Source: Daphnia pulex
Lineage: Eukaryota; Arthropoda; Branchiopoda; Diplostraca; Daphniidae
Assembly: GCF_021134715.1 (NCBI RefSeq)
Contig: NC_060026.1
Location: 7,059,001 to 7,123,000, forward strand
Length of the DNA: 64,000 nucleotides
Direction of reading: 5' to 3'
The notes below the pieces were generated by a model. That model ran no database searches. It had not been told where the DNA came from and saw only the letters and a list, made by a program, of their open reading frames with translations. Both the position numbers and the translations under genes were made by a program. Below, piece by piece: positions 1 to 12,240 of the stretch. Within the stretch, counting starts at the first letter, position 1. Every line of letters starts with the position of its first letter.

Positions 1-29
1 TCCTTAACCGCACCCGCGCGTGAGCAGTT

Positions 30-3000
30 CTAACCCGTGTACTTGCGGATACGCACGACGATAAGACTGAGCGCCAAGAGGGCGAAAATCCAGCTGAAGC
101 TGATGACGATGCCAAAGTAGACTTCGGGCCGCTCAATTCCCCAGCCTCGGCCGAAGACGTTCCTCAGCGACTCAACGGCGTACGTCTGCGGCAGGAAGTA
201 GGAAACGTAACGCAAGTAGACGGGCATGCCCTCCATCGGCCATAGAACACCGCTGAGCAAGAGATTCGGGTAGAAGCTGCCCAGCGAGAGGTGGATGGCG
301 CTGGTCTCTTCGTCGCACAGAGTCGACACCACCAGACCTGAAAGTCAAAAATAAAAATTCGGTTAATTGTTTAGTTTTTAAAAATGAGGCCATTGTTAAA
401 TTTACCATAAGACATGCCGCACAATCCCTGAAGGAGAGTGATGAAAACGGCCAGGGCCAGGCTGCCGTGGCAAGCGATGTTGAAAACGAGAAGCATGAAC
501 AAGAAGACAAGGGCCGTCTGGCCAATGAGGACAGTAAACTGGTTGACCAGATGAGCCAACATAATTTCAGTCATTTGGACACCTGTGAAAACATTTGCAT
601 TTGGTGAAATTGCCTTTTAGAAAAAGAAAAAACAAAAAAACTGGAGAACCCAAAAACATACCGGCCACAATGCTACGGTCGAGGAGTCCAGACTTTCGCT
701 CGTTGATGAACACGGCAGCTGTCAGGGCGACGGCAATAAAATAGACGATACTGCAATAAAGAGAATAAATAACAGTTAGCGCAATGAACACATTTGGAAA
801 ATAGACGTCTATTAAAGCGCTAAAGGTAGCGTGGCAAACTTACGTTAGAATAATACCGGGAGCCATAAACTCCGTGAAGGATGGTTTCTTTTCGCCGTAG
901 ATGGGATCCAAAAACTGAAAGTTGATTGGAAAACAAAAATTCCCACGCAAGAAAAGAAAAGAAAAAAGAAAGAAAACAAAAAGATTCGTTACAACAGGAT
1001 AACTTTGAAACCGGTGGTTGATTTGAAACGGCTGGCGGGCTATCCAGGCGAATTACACATACAGAGCACGTAACGAATCAATCCGAGACCAGCGCCCATG
1101 AGCTTGTGCTCTAGAATCAAATGTCTCAAACTTTCGAAATTCTATTTACCGTGACGGGGATGCTGGCGGCCGCAGGCTCGTAGGAGCAGGCGGACAAAAC
1201 GTCTTTGCTGAAGTCTTCAAATGCCTCAATGAGGCGCCGTTGGAGAGTCAGCGAAATCTGTTGATCTGTCGTAAATAGATAAACAAATTAATAATCACAC
1301 GCAATAAACGACAACAGTAAAAAGAAAGAAAAATATTCAGGAAACGTTACGCACTGGACCAATCCAGGGTGATGGCAATGCGGCTGGCGAGGATCGTTTC
1401 ATTGTCCGCATGATTGCCATCCGCTTGACGGACGACCAGCTCGTCCGTGAAATTCTGCCCGAAATGGACCACGCCCCACACTTCGCCCCGTTTCGTCGCG
1501 TCTATGGCGTCCGATAAACTTTTGAATGGAACCTGCAATACGCACAAGACGTAAAAAATTAATAATGACGTCATGGCCTCGTTAGGAGGATCTAAAACAA
1601 AAGGGAAAGTATCGAACCTGGACTATCGTCGTATTGTCTATGAATCGGAGATAGCGACAACTGAACATGGAATACGAACAGTCCGTCGTATAGTTGCAAA
1701 CGCGGCCCTGACTCGGATCCAGTTCGTCGTTAACAATGGCCATCTTCAGGAAAGAAGGATCTCGGCCGATAGCCAAACAGAAGAGGATGGCTTGAGCGGC
1801 CGGCAAAAGGAAAATGAACAAGAACATTCTGCAAAAAAAAAGAAGAAAAATGTTTTAAAAAATTGATCTAGAATGTTGGAATAAAATAAATGTCATTACC
1901 CAATGTTGCGGAACGTCTGCATGAAATTCTTGCGGATGAGCGCAGCGCTGCGATGCCACGATGGAATGGCCAATTTGAAAGTGCCGCTGCGGCGCTTGCC
2001 AACCGCCCGGCTGCTGGCCGCCGTGCTCCCGCAACTGCTGCTAGTGTCTCCCGCGTTGCTGCTGGAGCTACTGCAGCTGGCCGTGCTCGAGCTGCTTCCA
2101 TTGGTGCTGCTCCCGCCGTGCTTCAAGTTGAAGAGACCTTCTTTCGTGTCGAAGGTGGCGGTGGCCGAGTCGTCGTTGCCGTGATTGTTGAACGCGTTCA
2201 TTTGGTTGATGTGCTGCTGCTGGTTGTTGGACGCCTTGTTGCTGTATGTGTGCACCATACTGTCACCAGACGGACTGAAAGTCAATCCAACAATGCCATC
2301 CTCATCGGCTACCGGTAGGATGGATTTCGTATTCTTCCAGTATTGGGCTCCAAAAGGAATCTGTTTCCATTCAAAATAATTATTAAATAGAAGAAACAAA
2401 TGAACGGCCAAAAATGTTATCGACTTACGATTGAAAGTTGCGCTAGAGCTGTGTGATCCTCTTCTTCATCTTGGCTGTTGTGGTGTTGATGTTCGATGTC
2501 GGTCGTGATGGCATCCACATTATTGAAAGTCTGGACGTAGGCAGGGTTGTCGTGACCCTCCAGGTCCTGTTGGTGAGCCATATTGGGGTAGCCAGTTTTG
2601 CCGTTGGTAATGGTGGCGACGACGGGCGCCGTAGCGTGCTTGACGACGCCATCCTTCATGCACAACTTGAGGAAGACGTCTTCAAGCGTGCTCAATCCGT
2701 GCAGAGAAAGCAGGTTGTGGGGCGACTCTTCGGCCAGCAGGTGACCAGAACGCATCAGGCCAATCTAACGAAACCATAACACATCACCAACAAAAATAAT
2801 GATTATCTCATTCATCAGTATCGCTAGGCCATTGCCAGTTGCAAACATAACAGATGTCTTGATCCGTTAAGTAGTAATGATAACGTCAAATAATAAAAGC
2901 GAAGCTAGACTAGTTCTAGACAACAATGAAGACGATTCCAGTCCCAGGAAAAATAGAAAAATAGAGAAAAGTTCAACGAACTTAACCACACACAAGAAAA

Positions 3001-5726
3001 ACGACACAAAACCCTCATGGCCTCAAGATGACGCCCACTGGGCGAGATGCATAATATAATAAGCCTAACACGAAGCTACGGGTTTAGAGCCCACAAAACT
3101 ACTCCCATGCCCCATTCTTCTACAAGATTTGCTGCCCTATCGTGTGTCCTAGATCAAAAGCCAAGTCTCAAAAGCTGTGAGCCCAAACACAATCCTCCAC
3201 ACTCCTACAACAACTCGGTTACCCCATTTGGGGGTTGACGACTCTTTTTCTTTTCTTCCCCTGGAAAAAATAAGAAAAGAAATTTCCTCCATACAAAAAG
3301 ACCGAAAGTTCTAGAAGATCTCACCATACCCGTGTCAAGGTAACTAGCCAAGGCGCGCACGCACGGACCGAAAGCATCCATCCACAGTCGAGTCCCACTC
3401 CAACAGAAGATGGCTAGAGTTTTTGACCTCTTCGTTATTCGTCGCCCCGCAGCCAAATAGTAAAATAAGGTATTGTTGTACGTTGGTTGATCAACACGTG
3501 ACCAGCGCCTATACAAATTTGGCGCTAGATTTTTCGCCGATTCACCAAAATTCTGACTATTTGCAGTACATCTTTTATTTAAAAAATGTCTTAAGAAACA
3601 TTTTATTTTAAAAAATCAGAGACCCCCCTTTCATTTTGTTTCGGTAACGCGCAGAACGCGCGGGCCTTTTAAAAAACAAAACCGCCCGCAGTGACGGAAT
3701 GGATAGTTCGGGGATAGTTTCTTTCCTTTTTTTATGATGATGATATCCCCACCCGTGTTTGGTTAGATGGTAGAGAAAAGAGGAGGATGAACAAAGAGTG
3801 AGGAGGGGGGCTAGCAGTAAATGGCCACAGTACAGCTCAGCAAGTAGTATGCGAGAGGATATTCATAGGTAAATAACTGCTGCCAAGGACTAGTCAGCCA
3901 AAATGATTTATGGCTCGTTTGAGAAAGTTGAAAGTGATGTGCATAAAGGCCACAGACAATGTTTTCTATAGGGTCAAAGGGTTTCTCCGATTCCCATTGG
4001 CTGTTGGCGCTTACCGTGTGAGCCTGTCTGGCTTCTTCGATGTAATGGGTGGTGATGATGACCGTCCGGCCATGGTCGGTACTCAGACGGACCAAGTGGT
4101 TCCAGATGCTGCAGATATCGGCAAAAAAAAACAAACAAACAAACAAAAAAACAAACAATAAATTAAATGAAGACGAAATCAAATAAATCGTTTGCGAACA
4201 ATCAAATGTCTGAGGGAAAAGAACAAGCGGTCAAAGTGGCACATTCCTGGAGTGGAACATGAGCCCCGAGACTCTACAGCTCGAGGGCCGATGGGATTTC
4301 CAAAGCAGATAGGGTAATCTATCGCTATAAAAGAACGGCCCTTTTGTATAATACCGTCCGTCTTCCTTCTTTTTTTCTCAGAATGTCCAACTAATTTGGT
4401 CACAATCCATCAAATGTTTGCACGCGACAAAACCGTAATGGAGACGACAAAGGAAAAAAAAAAGGCCACAAACCTTTGGCGGAGCAACGGATCGACTCCG
4501 ACTGTCGGTTCGTCCAGGATGAGCAGCTCGGGCTCGTGAAACAGAGCGACGGCGAATGAAACGCGTCGCTGTTGGCCGCCGCTGAGCGTTTTGACGTAGC
4601 GATGACCGGGCGGCAAATCGAGCAGGTTAAACAGAAACTCCATCTGCGATTTGACGAAGGCGGTCGGCAAATTGTAGATGCGCCCAAAGTACTGCAGCGT
4701 CTCTTTGATGGTGAATTCGCCGTAAAGGGCCAATTCCTGCGGCATGTAGCCGACCCGCGGACCGGGGATCCCGCTTTCGACCGAACCCGGCTCTCCACCA
4801 AACACCAGCACCTCGCCGCTGTCGAAGCTGCGCCGGCCAACGATGCAGCTGAGTAGAGTCGTCTTACCGCAGCCGCTGGCTCCGAGCAATCCGTATCTAC
4901 GGAGAAAATCACGCAAAAAAAAATGTTTGAATACAACAAGTCAAATAAATAAAAATAAAAGCCAACGAATAAAGGCAATAAGTTGCCAGACATGTAAACC
5001 CAGTCAACCCCTGGACGTTTGGGAAAATGATACGATCGTCGCGGCACACTATAAACATAAATCACGTCGACCCCCTTTCTTCCCCCCGTCGTCCGCACCG
5101 CTACGATAATGAGGCAAATCCTTTATTTCTCTGTCTCTCTCAATTGTCTCTTCAATCCGCGCGTAACAAGGAAAACAAAAACGGCTGCCTTTTTCTTTTT
5201 CTTATGTGGCACACACCGCCGCCATATTTTTAAAAAAAGAGAGAGACAGAAAGCAAGACGGAAAAGGCGACATCCTTCTTGTTTGAATTCTTCGGCCGTT
5301 CTATCAGCGGAGACAATCCCCCCGTCAATTATCCACTCATCAAATTGTCACAAATTCCCAGCAATTGAGGAGGAAAATGAAAGAATGGCCGTCGACACCG
5401 ATGAAGGCGTTCAAACTGCACGAGAGTGTCACTACCCTCATAATGACATCATAACACTTGTTGCGTCATCACGGGCGGGAAAATAAAAAAATTAGAATGA
5501 GGCGACCAACTTACATGGTTCCTTTTTTGACGTTCATGTCGAGTCCGCGCAAGACGGTGGACCGGCGCTTGCCGACGCCATAACTCTTGCAGGCGTTGCG
5601 GACGAAAATGGCCTCCGCGATGCCGGCGCTGCCCGCCTCATTGTCGGCGCCGCTGCGGTGAATCGGTGGAGAAGGTGGTGCGGACGTCTTCGGTGCTCCG
5701 ACGCCGTTCATCATGTCTTCAGACAT
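30..5726 (-). CDS. ABCH/ABCG-like half ABC transporter (891 aa, 12 coding exons)
   Basis: Spliced as complement(30..337, 406..582, 662..750, 844..914, 1150..1265, 1355..1532, 1618..1828, 1900..2360, 2429..2764, 4015..4108, 4474..4896, 5515..5726), 2676 nt in frame with a TAG stop. The nucleotide-binding domain comes first: Walker A GASGCGKTT (residues 76-84), Q-loop MPQE (122-125), signature LSGGQ (175-179), Walker B LLILDE (195-200), switch His232. A Ser/Asn-rich linker follows, then an ABC-2 type membrane domain starting near residue 508, with hydrophobic segments and the GVLWPMEGMP motif near the C-terminus. NBD-then-TMD order and the IYGLLGASGCGKTT and VGVDPLLRQ motifs match arthropod ABCH proteins, usually database-named ABCG20 or ABCG23. 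Half transporters must dimerise; the substrate is unknown (lipids or hydrophobic compounds are inferred). ATG is one base after an acceptor, so an upstream exon exists. The donor at 1354 is GTGCGT, chosen because only it keeps frame. The 3' end lies at the window edge. Confidence 0.92.
2765..4014 (-). other. Large intron of the ABCH gene (1250 bp)
   Basis: This intron separates the exon ending in the switch-histidine region (ITTHYIEEARQAHT) from the exon starting IGLMRSGHLLAEESP. It is far larger than the other introns between the NBD and membrane-domain exons. I see no conserved coding segment in it; the open stretches are short and unlike known proteins. Confidence 0.7.
4109..4473 (-). other. 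ABCH intron with a short CAAA microsatellite
   Basis: The intron lies between exon VDPLLRQ and exon SIWNHLV. Near 4130-4160 it carries a short run of AAAC/CAAA units. No coding signal seen. Confidence 0.6.
4897..5514 (-). other. ABCH intron between N-terminal exon and Walker A exon
   Basis: This 618-bp intron splits the codon for Ile71 just before the Walker A loop. Donor GTAAGT and a pyrimidine-rich acceptor ending CGTAG are visible on the minus strand. Nothing else is recognisable. Confidence 0.65.
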
Positions 5727-5727
5727 C

Positions 5728-6640
5728 CTGTTGAAAGAAAAACCGGCCGAAAAGAAAGACAAACAAAGAAAAAATCCAAGAATTGTTAATCAATTTCTTC
5801 GTAATCCAGTACCGTGACAAACAAGAAACAAGCCACAAAACGAATACATTTGATTTCTGATTTCTCCAGAAACTGACGACGACGACCAACGGGCGCACTT
5901 TGATGAAACAATCAGCGCACAAACACACTCGACGAGGCGCACCAGACGACTAAGTCCAGCCAGCCAACCCGTCGAGTGTCTTCGGCATTGATTGGGAGAG
6001 AGAGAGAGATTTGGGTTGTTGTTGATTTCAAAAGGGGCCACAGATGGAACGAGCGAAAAGAGCGTGAACCTGTCGCCTGGTGGCAGCCTGGCAGCAGCAG
6101 CAGCTCGTTCGGGCCCAAAAAAACCAAAGAAAAAAAAATCTCCTGGCAAAGCGCTCAGGTGGGTTTTTGGAGAGAGAGAGAATTTTGTTGGGAGAAGCCG
6201 ATGAAGAAAGAGAGAAAAGAGAGGCCCTGGCCCCTCCTTCCGACTGTAACCTTGGCCTCAAAACTACAGCGACTACAGAGTGAAGCAGCTAGATGGAAAG
6301 AGAGAAAAAAAAGAGAGAAATACAGGCTTATACGGCCAAAACCCCCAAGTTAAAAAACATACAACCAAGAGGCGAGTCCGATTTCACAGCCAACTCGAAA
6401 ATGCGCTAGACACAAGCCCGGGAGGAGATGGAGAGAAAAAAAATGGAAAAAAACTCAAAGAAGAGATAAGAAGAAGATGGAGGCAGAAAAGAGGATTGGT
6501 CCTACGTTGACAGCCTACGATGATGATGACTGCTGCGCCAAGGTAGAAGAACAATCTTCTCGAATTCTTCTCGATATCTTGTCTCTTTTGCTCTCGGTCG
6601 ATTAATAATTTTTCTGACACTTGTAAAATTCAGTTACGTT
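5728..6640 (-). other. Upstream flank or 5' intron of the ABCH gene, purine-rich
   Basis: This lies immediately upstream of the first coding exon. The minus-strand acceptor CAG at 5728-5730 shows it begins as intron. On the plus strand 6000-6500 is strongly purine-rich, with AG and A runs that generate many low-complexity open frames. No conserved protein segment and no clear TATA/initiator pair was found, so the 5' exon must lie further away or be unrecognised here. Confidence 0.5.
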
Positions 6641-9280
6641 CAAAATGTAAAATAATTTAAAAATAAAAAACAAAATAGACGAGGATTGTCACGGGGAACT
6701 TCTCGTCTCGTCGTGGGAGAGCAGACTACTGAAAGAGCGTCAAGAATAATGGAGGCGTAAGCGCGCAGCGCGCTAATTGGGTGGAGAAAAAAAAACCGGG
6801 GTTGCAATTGCAAAATGAAAGGTGTGAATTAATTAAATTTGGTAAAAGGTGCGACATTGCAAGATTGCAAAGGGGAATTCCGGCGTCTGTTGTTTTTTGT
6901 TTGATTGTTTTCTCGGATTAAAGAAAAAGGCGTGACGTCGGCGCAGGGTGTAACTGATGATCTCATCTCGGGTTTTCGTATTCCTAAAGTATAGCCTACT
7001 ACTAACAAAAAAAAATTGGCCGGATGTGACGTCGGATGTTGTTACCAGGGCCAACAACCCATAGACTTGCGTGAAAAGGATAGGGGGGTTAACACGCTAA
7101 GAAAGAAAATAATAAAATTTTTTGAATGGATTGCACGTCAGAAGCGTTTCAGGCACTGGCCTCACCCATTTTATTTTATTTTTTAACATCGGGCGTATGG
7201 GACATTAACGTGAAAATTACAGGAATTTCATGTCCTCTAGTAACAAGATAGAAGTCTTAAGAGCTGAAATAAAACCAGGGAAATAAATAGGGAAACATAC
7301 GGAGGAATGAGGAGGTGAATCAAAGGGCAAAGAGGAGGAGGAACGCCAAGTTTTTAAGGAAAAAAAAAAGGCGAGATAGTAGAGAGAGAGCACACCTGTT
7401 AGCCTACGGTTTTTTTTCTCCGTCTACCTTTTGGCTATACGGTCCACACAACAGTTGAAAGAAAAAAAGAGGAAAAAGCGCTCGAGGGTTTTCACTTCAT
7501 TCAAAAGAGGGCATTATCATTTCATTCACAAGTATGTGTGTGTGTAGCTGTTTTTTGAGTGAATGTGCGTGAGCGTGATTTCGTTCGAAGCGAATATATA
7601 TAGGAGAGCGAGTCGTAAATCATATCTGATTGGCAGTATGTAGATCTATTACTCTTTTGTTTCTATTCGATATTATATCTAGGCTGACTGGTCGGCAAGC
7701 CGGCCAGCTGGCCTGCTTGTATCTCTCTCTCCCAAATGTCTTCCGAGAACACCTACCAACAGGTTGTGTGTGTCGGTTTTTTCTGTCTTGACTGGCCCGG
7801 GCATTGATGTTAACGACCCGACAACCGTGAGTCACGAGGGCGACTTGCGGTCCACCAAACAAGAACTAGACACATGGGCCACACGCATAGTCGTTAGTCC
7901 GGCTTTTTTTATTTTTTATTTTAGTTTTTAGACAGACAGCGGATCCAATCGATCGAAAAAGCCCAAAACTTCCCCAAAAACCGAACCAAAACATTCCGAA
8001 AATGGCGAAAAATTGGGACACCAAGATAAAAAAAAACAGCGCAACTTGCACTTTCCTTCGTAGTATACGACCCGCAATGAATCAGAAGGAGATAGAGAGA
8101 GAGCGTGAGTGAACGCCAGGGAAATTCGTTGGAGCAAATCAAGAAATCCAAGCGGATGGATGATGGGCAAGAGAGGTATAAATTTCAACTATGTAGGTAT
8201 ATACATGAACTAATCAAAAAGAAAAGGGAGAAATAAAACTAATGCCTCATCATAAATCCCTCAGAACCCTGTTGGCCGGTCAAGGTTAAAGAAAACATCA
8301 CTTGAGGATTGTAACAAAAGAGATTGGGAGAAATCAGAGAGAGAGATAACAAAAGAAGAAGAAAAAAACCTTCTAATGTCTTATAGGATACAGGGAAGAA
8401 GAAAAAATATAAGAGAGGAGAAAAGGGGCATCATCGCGTCCGTGATGAACTTGGTGGCGGCGTGATGATCGGAAGAGAGCGCCCGGCCAGCCAGCCGCAG
8501 TCCCAAGGTCTCGTTTTCTCATTCTGGTGGGGCTCAATTTGGAATTCCAAACATTGCGCGCGTTCGGGGTTCTCTCTCGACTATATCGTCAATTTCTTTT
8601 CTCAAGAGAATAAAAAAAAAACGCTTTTGTTTCGCTCTATTATTTCTATATTTACCAACACGGCCGCACCTACGCTATATTCACTATGTCGCCATTTGTG
8701 GAACCCAAAGCTCTTAGACGTTAAATAACGTTCAGTTAATTTGTTTTCTTCATTCTTTTGTTCTCCCTCCCATATCTTCGCTGATTGAGCGACCAAGCCA
8801 GACAGGCCCCAAAAGAGCCTAGAGGTCGGAAACAGGTTCACATGGGCAGCACATTGTCCGTGAACGCTCGTGAAGTCCGAACAGCATTCCCGTCTTCTGC
8901 GTGAGCATATATGACTATAGGGGTGTCCAGATTTTAAATTAAAAAAAAAAATCCAAAAGGGCAACAACTGCAAGAAAAGAAGGAGCTCCTATTTTGTACA
9001 GAAATAGAAAAAGAGGCCGAAACGTGGCCGAAATTTATAGACAGAAATTTAGATGCGTCCATTTTGAAGAGGTCCGAAACACAACGACCAACAACGGTCA
9101 AAAAAAGAACAAGAAAATTATGCCGGTATTTATTTGGTGTGTTTCGACTTCGTTCTTCTTCTTTTTCCCCCTATAGATGACTTATATAACGGAACCCGAA
9201 AATTCACATGGCGAACAGAGCGAATGGGAAAACTACCGCCAGCCATCGCTAGACGACCTGGCGCTGGCTCAGAATATTAA

Positions 9281-9305
9281 CACACACACACACACACACA
9301 CACAC
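9281..9305. repeat. CA dinucleotide microsatellite
   Basis: Twelve and a half uninterrupted CA units. Confidence 0.97.
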
Positions 9306-11140
9306 GCCTAGACCAAACAAAGTAACACGCACGAAAAAAAAAACGTTGAATAACTGCCGATGGGAACCTTAGACACCGAATCAAGAAAGAGGGGAAAAAA
9401 GGGGTTTACGCTGTGTAATATATTCAGGCGGATGAATAGATATGCGATGGAATTACAACGGAGGAAAAAACCAGCGACAAGACGATGAATGGGGCAGAAA
9501 GAAAAAAGTCCTAGAGGGCCGGTGAATTTTTCTCGGTTGTTTGTGTTTGTTTTGCTCTTTTCCCAGAAAGAATCTCGGCTCGTTCGACATTCAGGAACGC
9601 GTGATTATTAGACGAGCGGGATTTTACTAGTAATATCTTCTAAGAAGGCCTTACGGCTCGTGTAAATGTAGAGTAGGGCTGATTTTTTCTTTCAAAAAGG
9701 CCGGGTCCATCTTTCAAAGTCAAACTTACACACGAGATTCACAGTTACCGACTTACTGGCACATTCCAATCATTCACACTACATCAAGCGCCGTTCTCAC
9801 CAAATTTACGAATGAAATTCAAACAGAAAAGATAGCCGGTCTCTGCTTTTAACTGCCAAATACTAAAATAACCCGATAGCCGCCAGCAGCAGCACAAACC
9901 ACATTCAAAGAAAATGGAAAAAAGAATAATAATAATAAAAAAAAAAGACAAAAATACAGCGTGAAACGGGCGAGGAGAAAACTGCTCATTAAATAGTGAA
10001 GCAGACGCGGTAAACTTTCGCGCCAAAGTGTTCCATCGAACGAAAACCGCTACTAGCTACGGCAACTTTGGGTTAACGCAGACACAGCGGCGGCTAACCC
10101 TATTTTATTTTATTTTTCGTTCCACAAACAAAACAAAAAAAAACAAAAGTTCCCGACCGTCTCTGAGCTCTCTCAAATCAAAAACTTTTATGTATAACTG
10201 ACCAGTGGCCACTGCCCTAACACCTGTTGGGCCGACTGGTTATAAGACGAGCCCCAAAAACTTAATAGCCCGCCCGCAAGTATAGCTCGGGAGAAGAAAA
10301 AAAAAAGAGAATAAGGTATAAAGAAAAACCTTCTCTTTCCAATCGGTTACACAGTGCAAATTTCTCTTTGGCCTATTTTGGCTAATTCTTTTGTTCTTCG
10401 GTCTTGTCATTGCCTCATTTGGCGAAACGATTACATGACCCTATCGGGCACCGTTCGGTCAATCGCTGATTACACGCAGAGGGTAATAATATCCGATACC
10501 GCTAGTCCATCACACTATCCCTGTTTGTGTTGTTTGACGTCACGGGCCAGACTGTACGTCGGACTGCTACGTCACCGGTCCCGTTTGGTTTGCACAATAG
10601 CCTACCTTTTACACGAGTTCGTTACGTATGTAGGATACCGTCCGTCTGAGCCCGCGAGGTGAATGGATGACGTGAAAGCGCGTGATTCACGTGAACTAAA
10701 CTCCCGCAAACTCGTCCGTTTCAAGCGGCGGCGGCGGCGACGAGCATTCCCAAAATCACACGACACATATCACTGACAAGCTGACAAGCGAATCTCACGC
10801 ATCACGTCGAAAACTCCCCCACAAAGCAAATGATTATTAAACAATAAAAAAAAAACTAATAAAAAAAAGGACGACCATCGAAAGAAGAAGAAGAAAAAAC
10901 CGGACCGGTTTCTCTCGAATTCGGATCGATGATGAATGACCGGATTGCTGACGGTCCAAACACAGTCACTGCCTGCACATTTCACTATTTCTATAATCTA
11001 CTACACCGCAACAAAGCCATCAAAAGAGAGGACAAGTGAAGCGGTCGGCCGGAAAGTCCAGCCCAGTCGAGAAAAAATTCAATATCGAAATTTTCACTGT
11101 GTGGTAGTACATGTATACGTGCGTGTATACTTGGTCAAAT

Positions 11141-11164
11141 CTCTCTCTCTCTCTCTCTCTCTCT
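11141..11164. repeat. CT dinucleotide microsatellite
   Basis: Twelve uninterrupted CT units. Confidence 0.97.
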
Positions 11165-12196
11165 GACGGTCACTATATCGTGCTTAGGTCCGGTTTCGTT
11201 TCGCTCGGCAACATCGTCCCCGGATGCGAACGGAAATTTGACCAAAATCCGCAATGAATGGCACAACAACGAACCAAAAAAAGGGGGGCAACCAGTTGGC
11301 GGGCGGTGGGGAGAGGACTGATATTGTGAACGTGAATTAGCAGAGAGAAAAGGGAACACACACATGTATAAGCTTGGGCTGGCAAGCACGCAAGACAATC
11401 GCCAATAGCTATAGGTTACGATTTTTACTTTTATCGACTTTCCAAAATCCCATCGACGAGAGTTTGGCGAGCTCCCGCACGCGTGTCGTGCCTACCGTGT
11501 GTTTACAATGTTGACAAGCGTAAATGCTCTTGTGTGTTTTGTATAAGAGAACACGCGATTATACGTTTGTGTGGTGCCTTACCCTTCTCGCATTACACGG
11601 GGATATTTTTCCAGTCGACTGGCCCGTCAATATTATCCCAACCCAATGATCTCCCTCGTTCGATTCGTTTCAGCGGGTCGAATATGAAAAAAATAAATAA
11701 ATAAAAGGAACGGCGGATTATTGGCAGAGGCCGGAACCGAGCCCTTCAGGGTTTTTTGTTTGTGTTTGTTGTTGGTCGTTTCTTTTTTTTAACTAGTGCC
11801 ATGTGTATACCACAAAACGGGATTCATGCGTCACGGGACACGGCCCAAGCTGCAACACACACACACCTCTTCCATAAAATAAGCTTCCCAAAAATAATGA
11901 TAATAACTTTTCGAAACATTGGAAAAAAAAGAAAACCTTATTGGACAATTAAGAAGAGAACAAGAACAGGACTGTAAGATGCCCATGACTACAAGAGCCC
12001 ACAAGGCCAGCCGTTCTATTAAAACAGACCAGCAAGCACAGATATACTTGCATAGCTCCCTTCAAAACTGAAAAAAAAAGAAAACGAAAGGGAAAACGAC
12101 TGGCCAGACAAGTGAGTGTGCTACATGAGAGATCAAGAGAGTCTGGAAAAGTAAAAAGATTTGACCAGTCGAAAAAATTCCTTCGTTTATTCTTAC

Positions 12197-12240
12197 CTTG
12201 CGCGAATCGCTGGCGAATCGTCCGTCATCTTTATTAGCAT
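12197..12240 (-). other. Possible alternative 5' coding exon of the ABCH gene
   Basis: On the minus strand an ATG at 12240 opens MLIKMTDDSPAIRA and runs to a consensus donor, AAG followed by GTAAGA (donor at 12196-12195). The two leftover bases AG would join the G at 5727 to make Arg, then read directly into MSEDMMNG in frame. An in-frame TAA lies just upstream of the ATG. Frame agreement has a one-in-three chance of being accidental and no homology supports it, so this is a weak candidate only. Confidence 0.2.

Larger units (their letters stand above)
6641..12196. other. Non-coding stretch with simple repeats
   Basis: No recognisable gene on either strand. It contains A/T homopolymers, short AG tracts, a CA microsatellite at 9281-9305 and a CT microsatellite at 11141-11164. 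Open frames of 60-100 codons overlap these runs, have biased composition and match no family I know. It may be the 5' intron of the ABCH gene if transcription starts near 14.6 kb. Confidence 0.5.

Noticed and set aside
1890..2318. 142-codon plus-strand frame opposite the ABCH serine-rich exon
   Set aside because: It is the antisense shadow of a verified coding exon on the minus strand.
4400..5098. 232-codon minus-strand frame over the Walker A exon
   Set aside because: Wrong frame; the neighbouring frame encodes the canonical ABC motifs and splices correctly.
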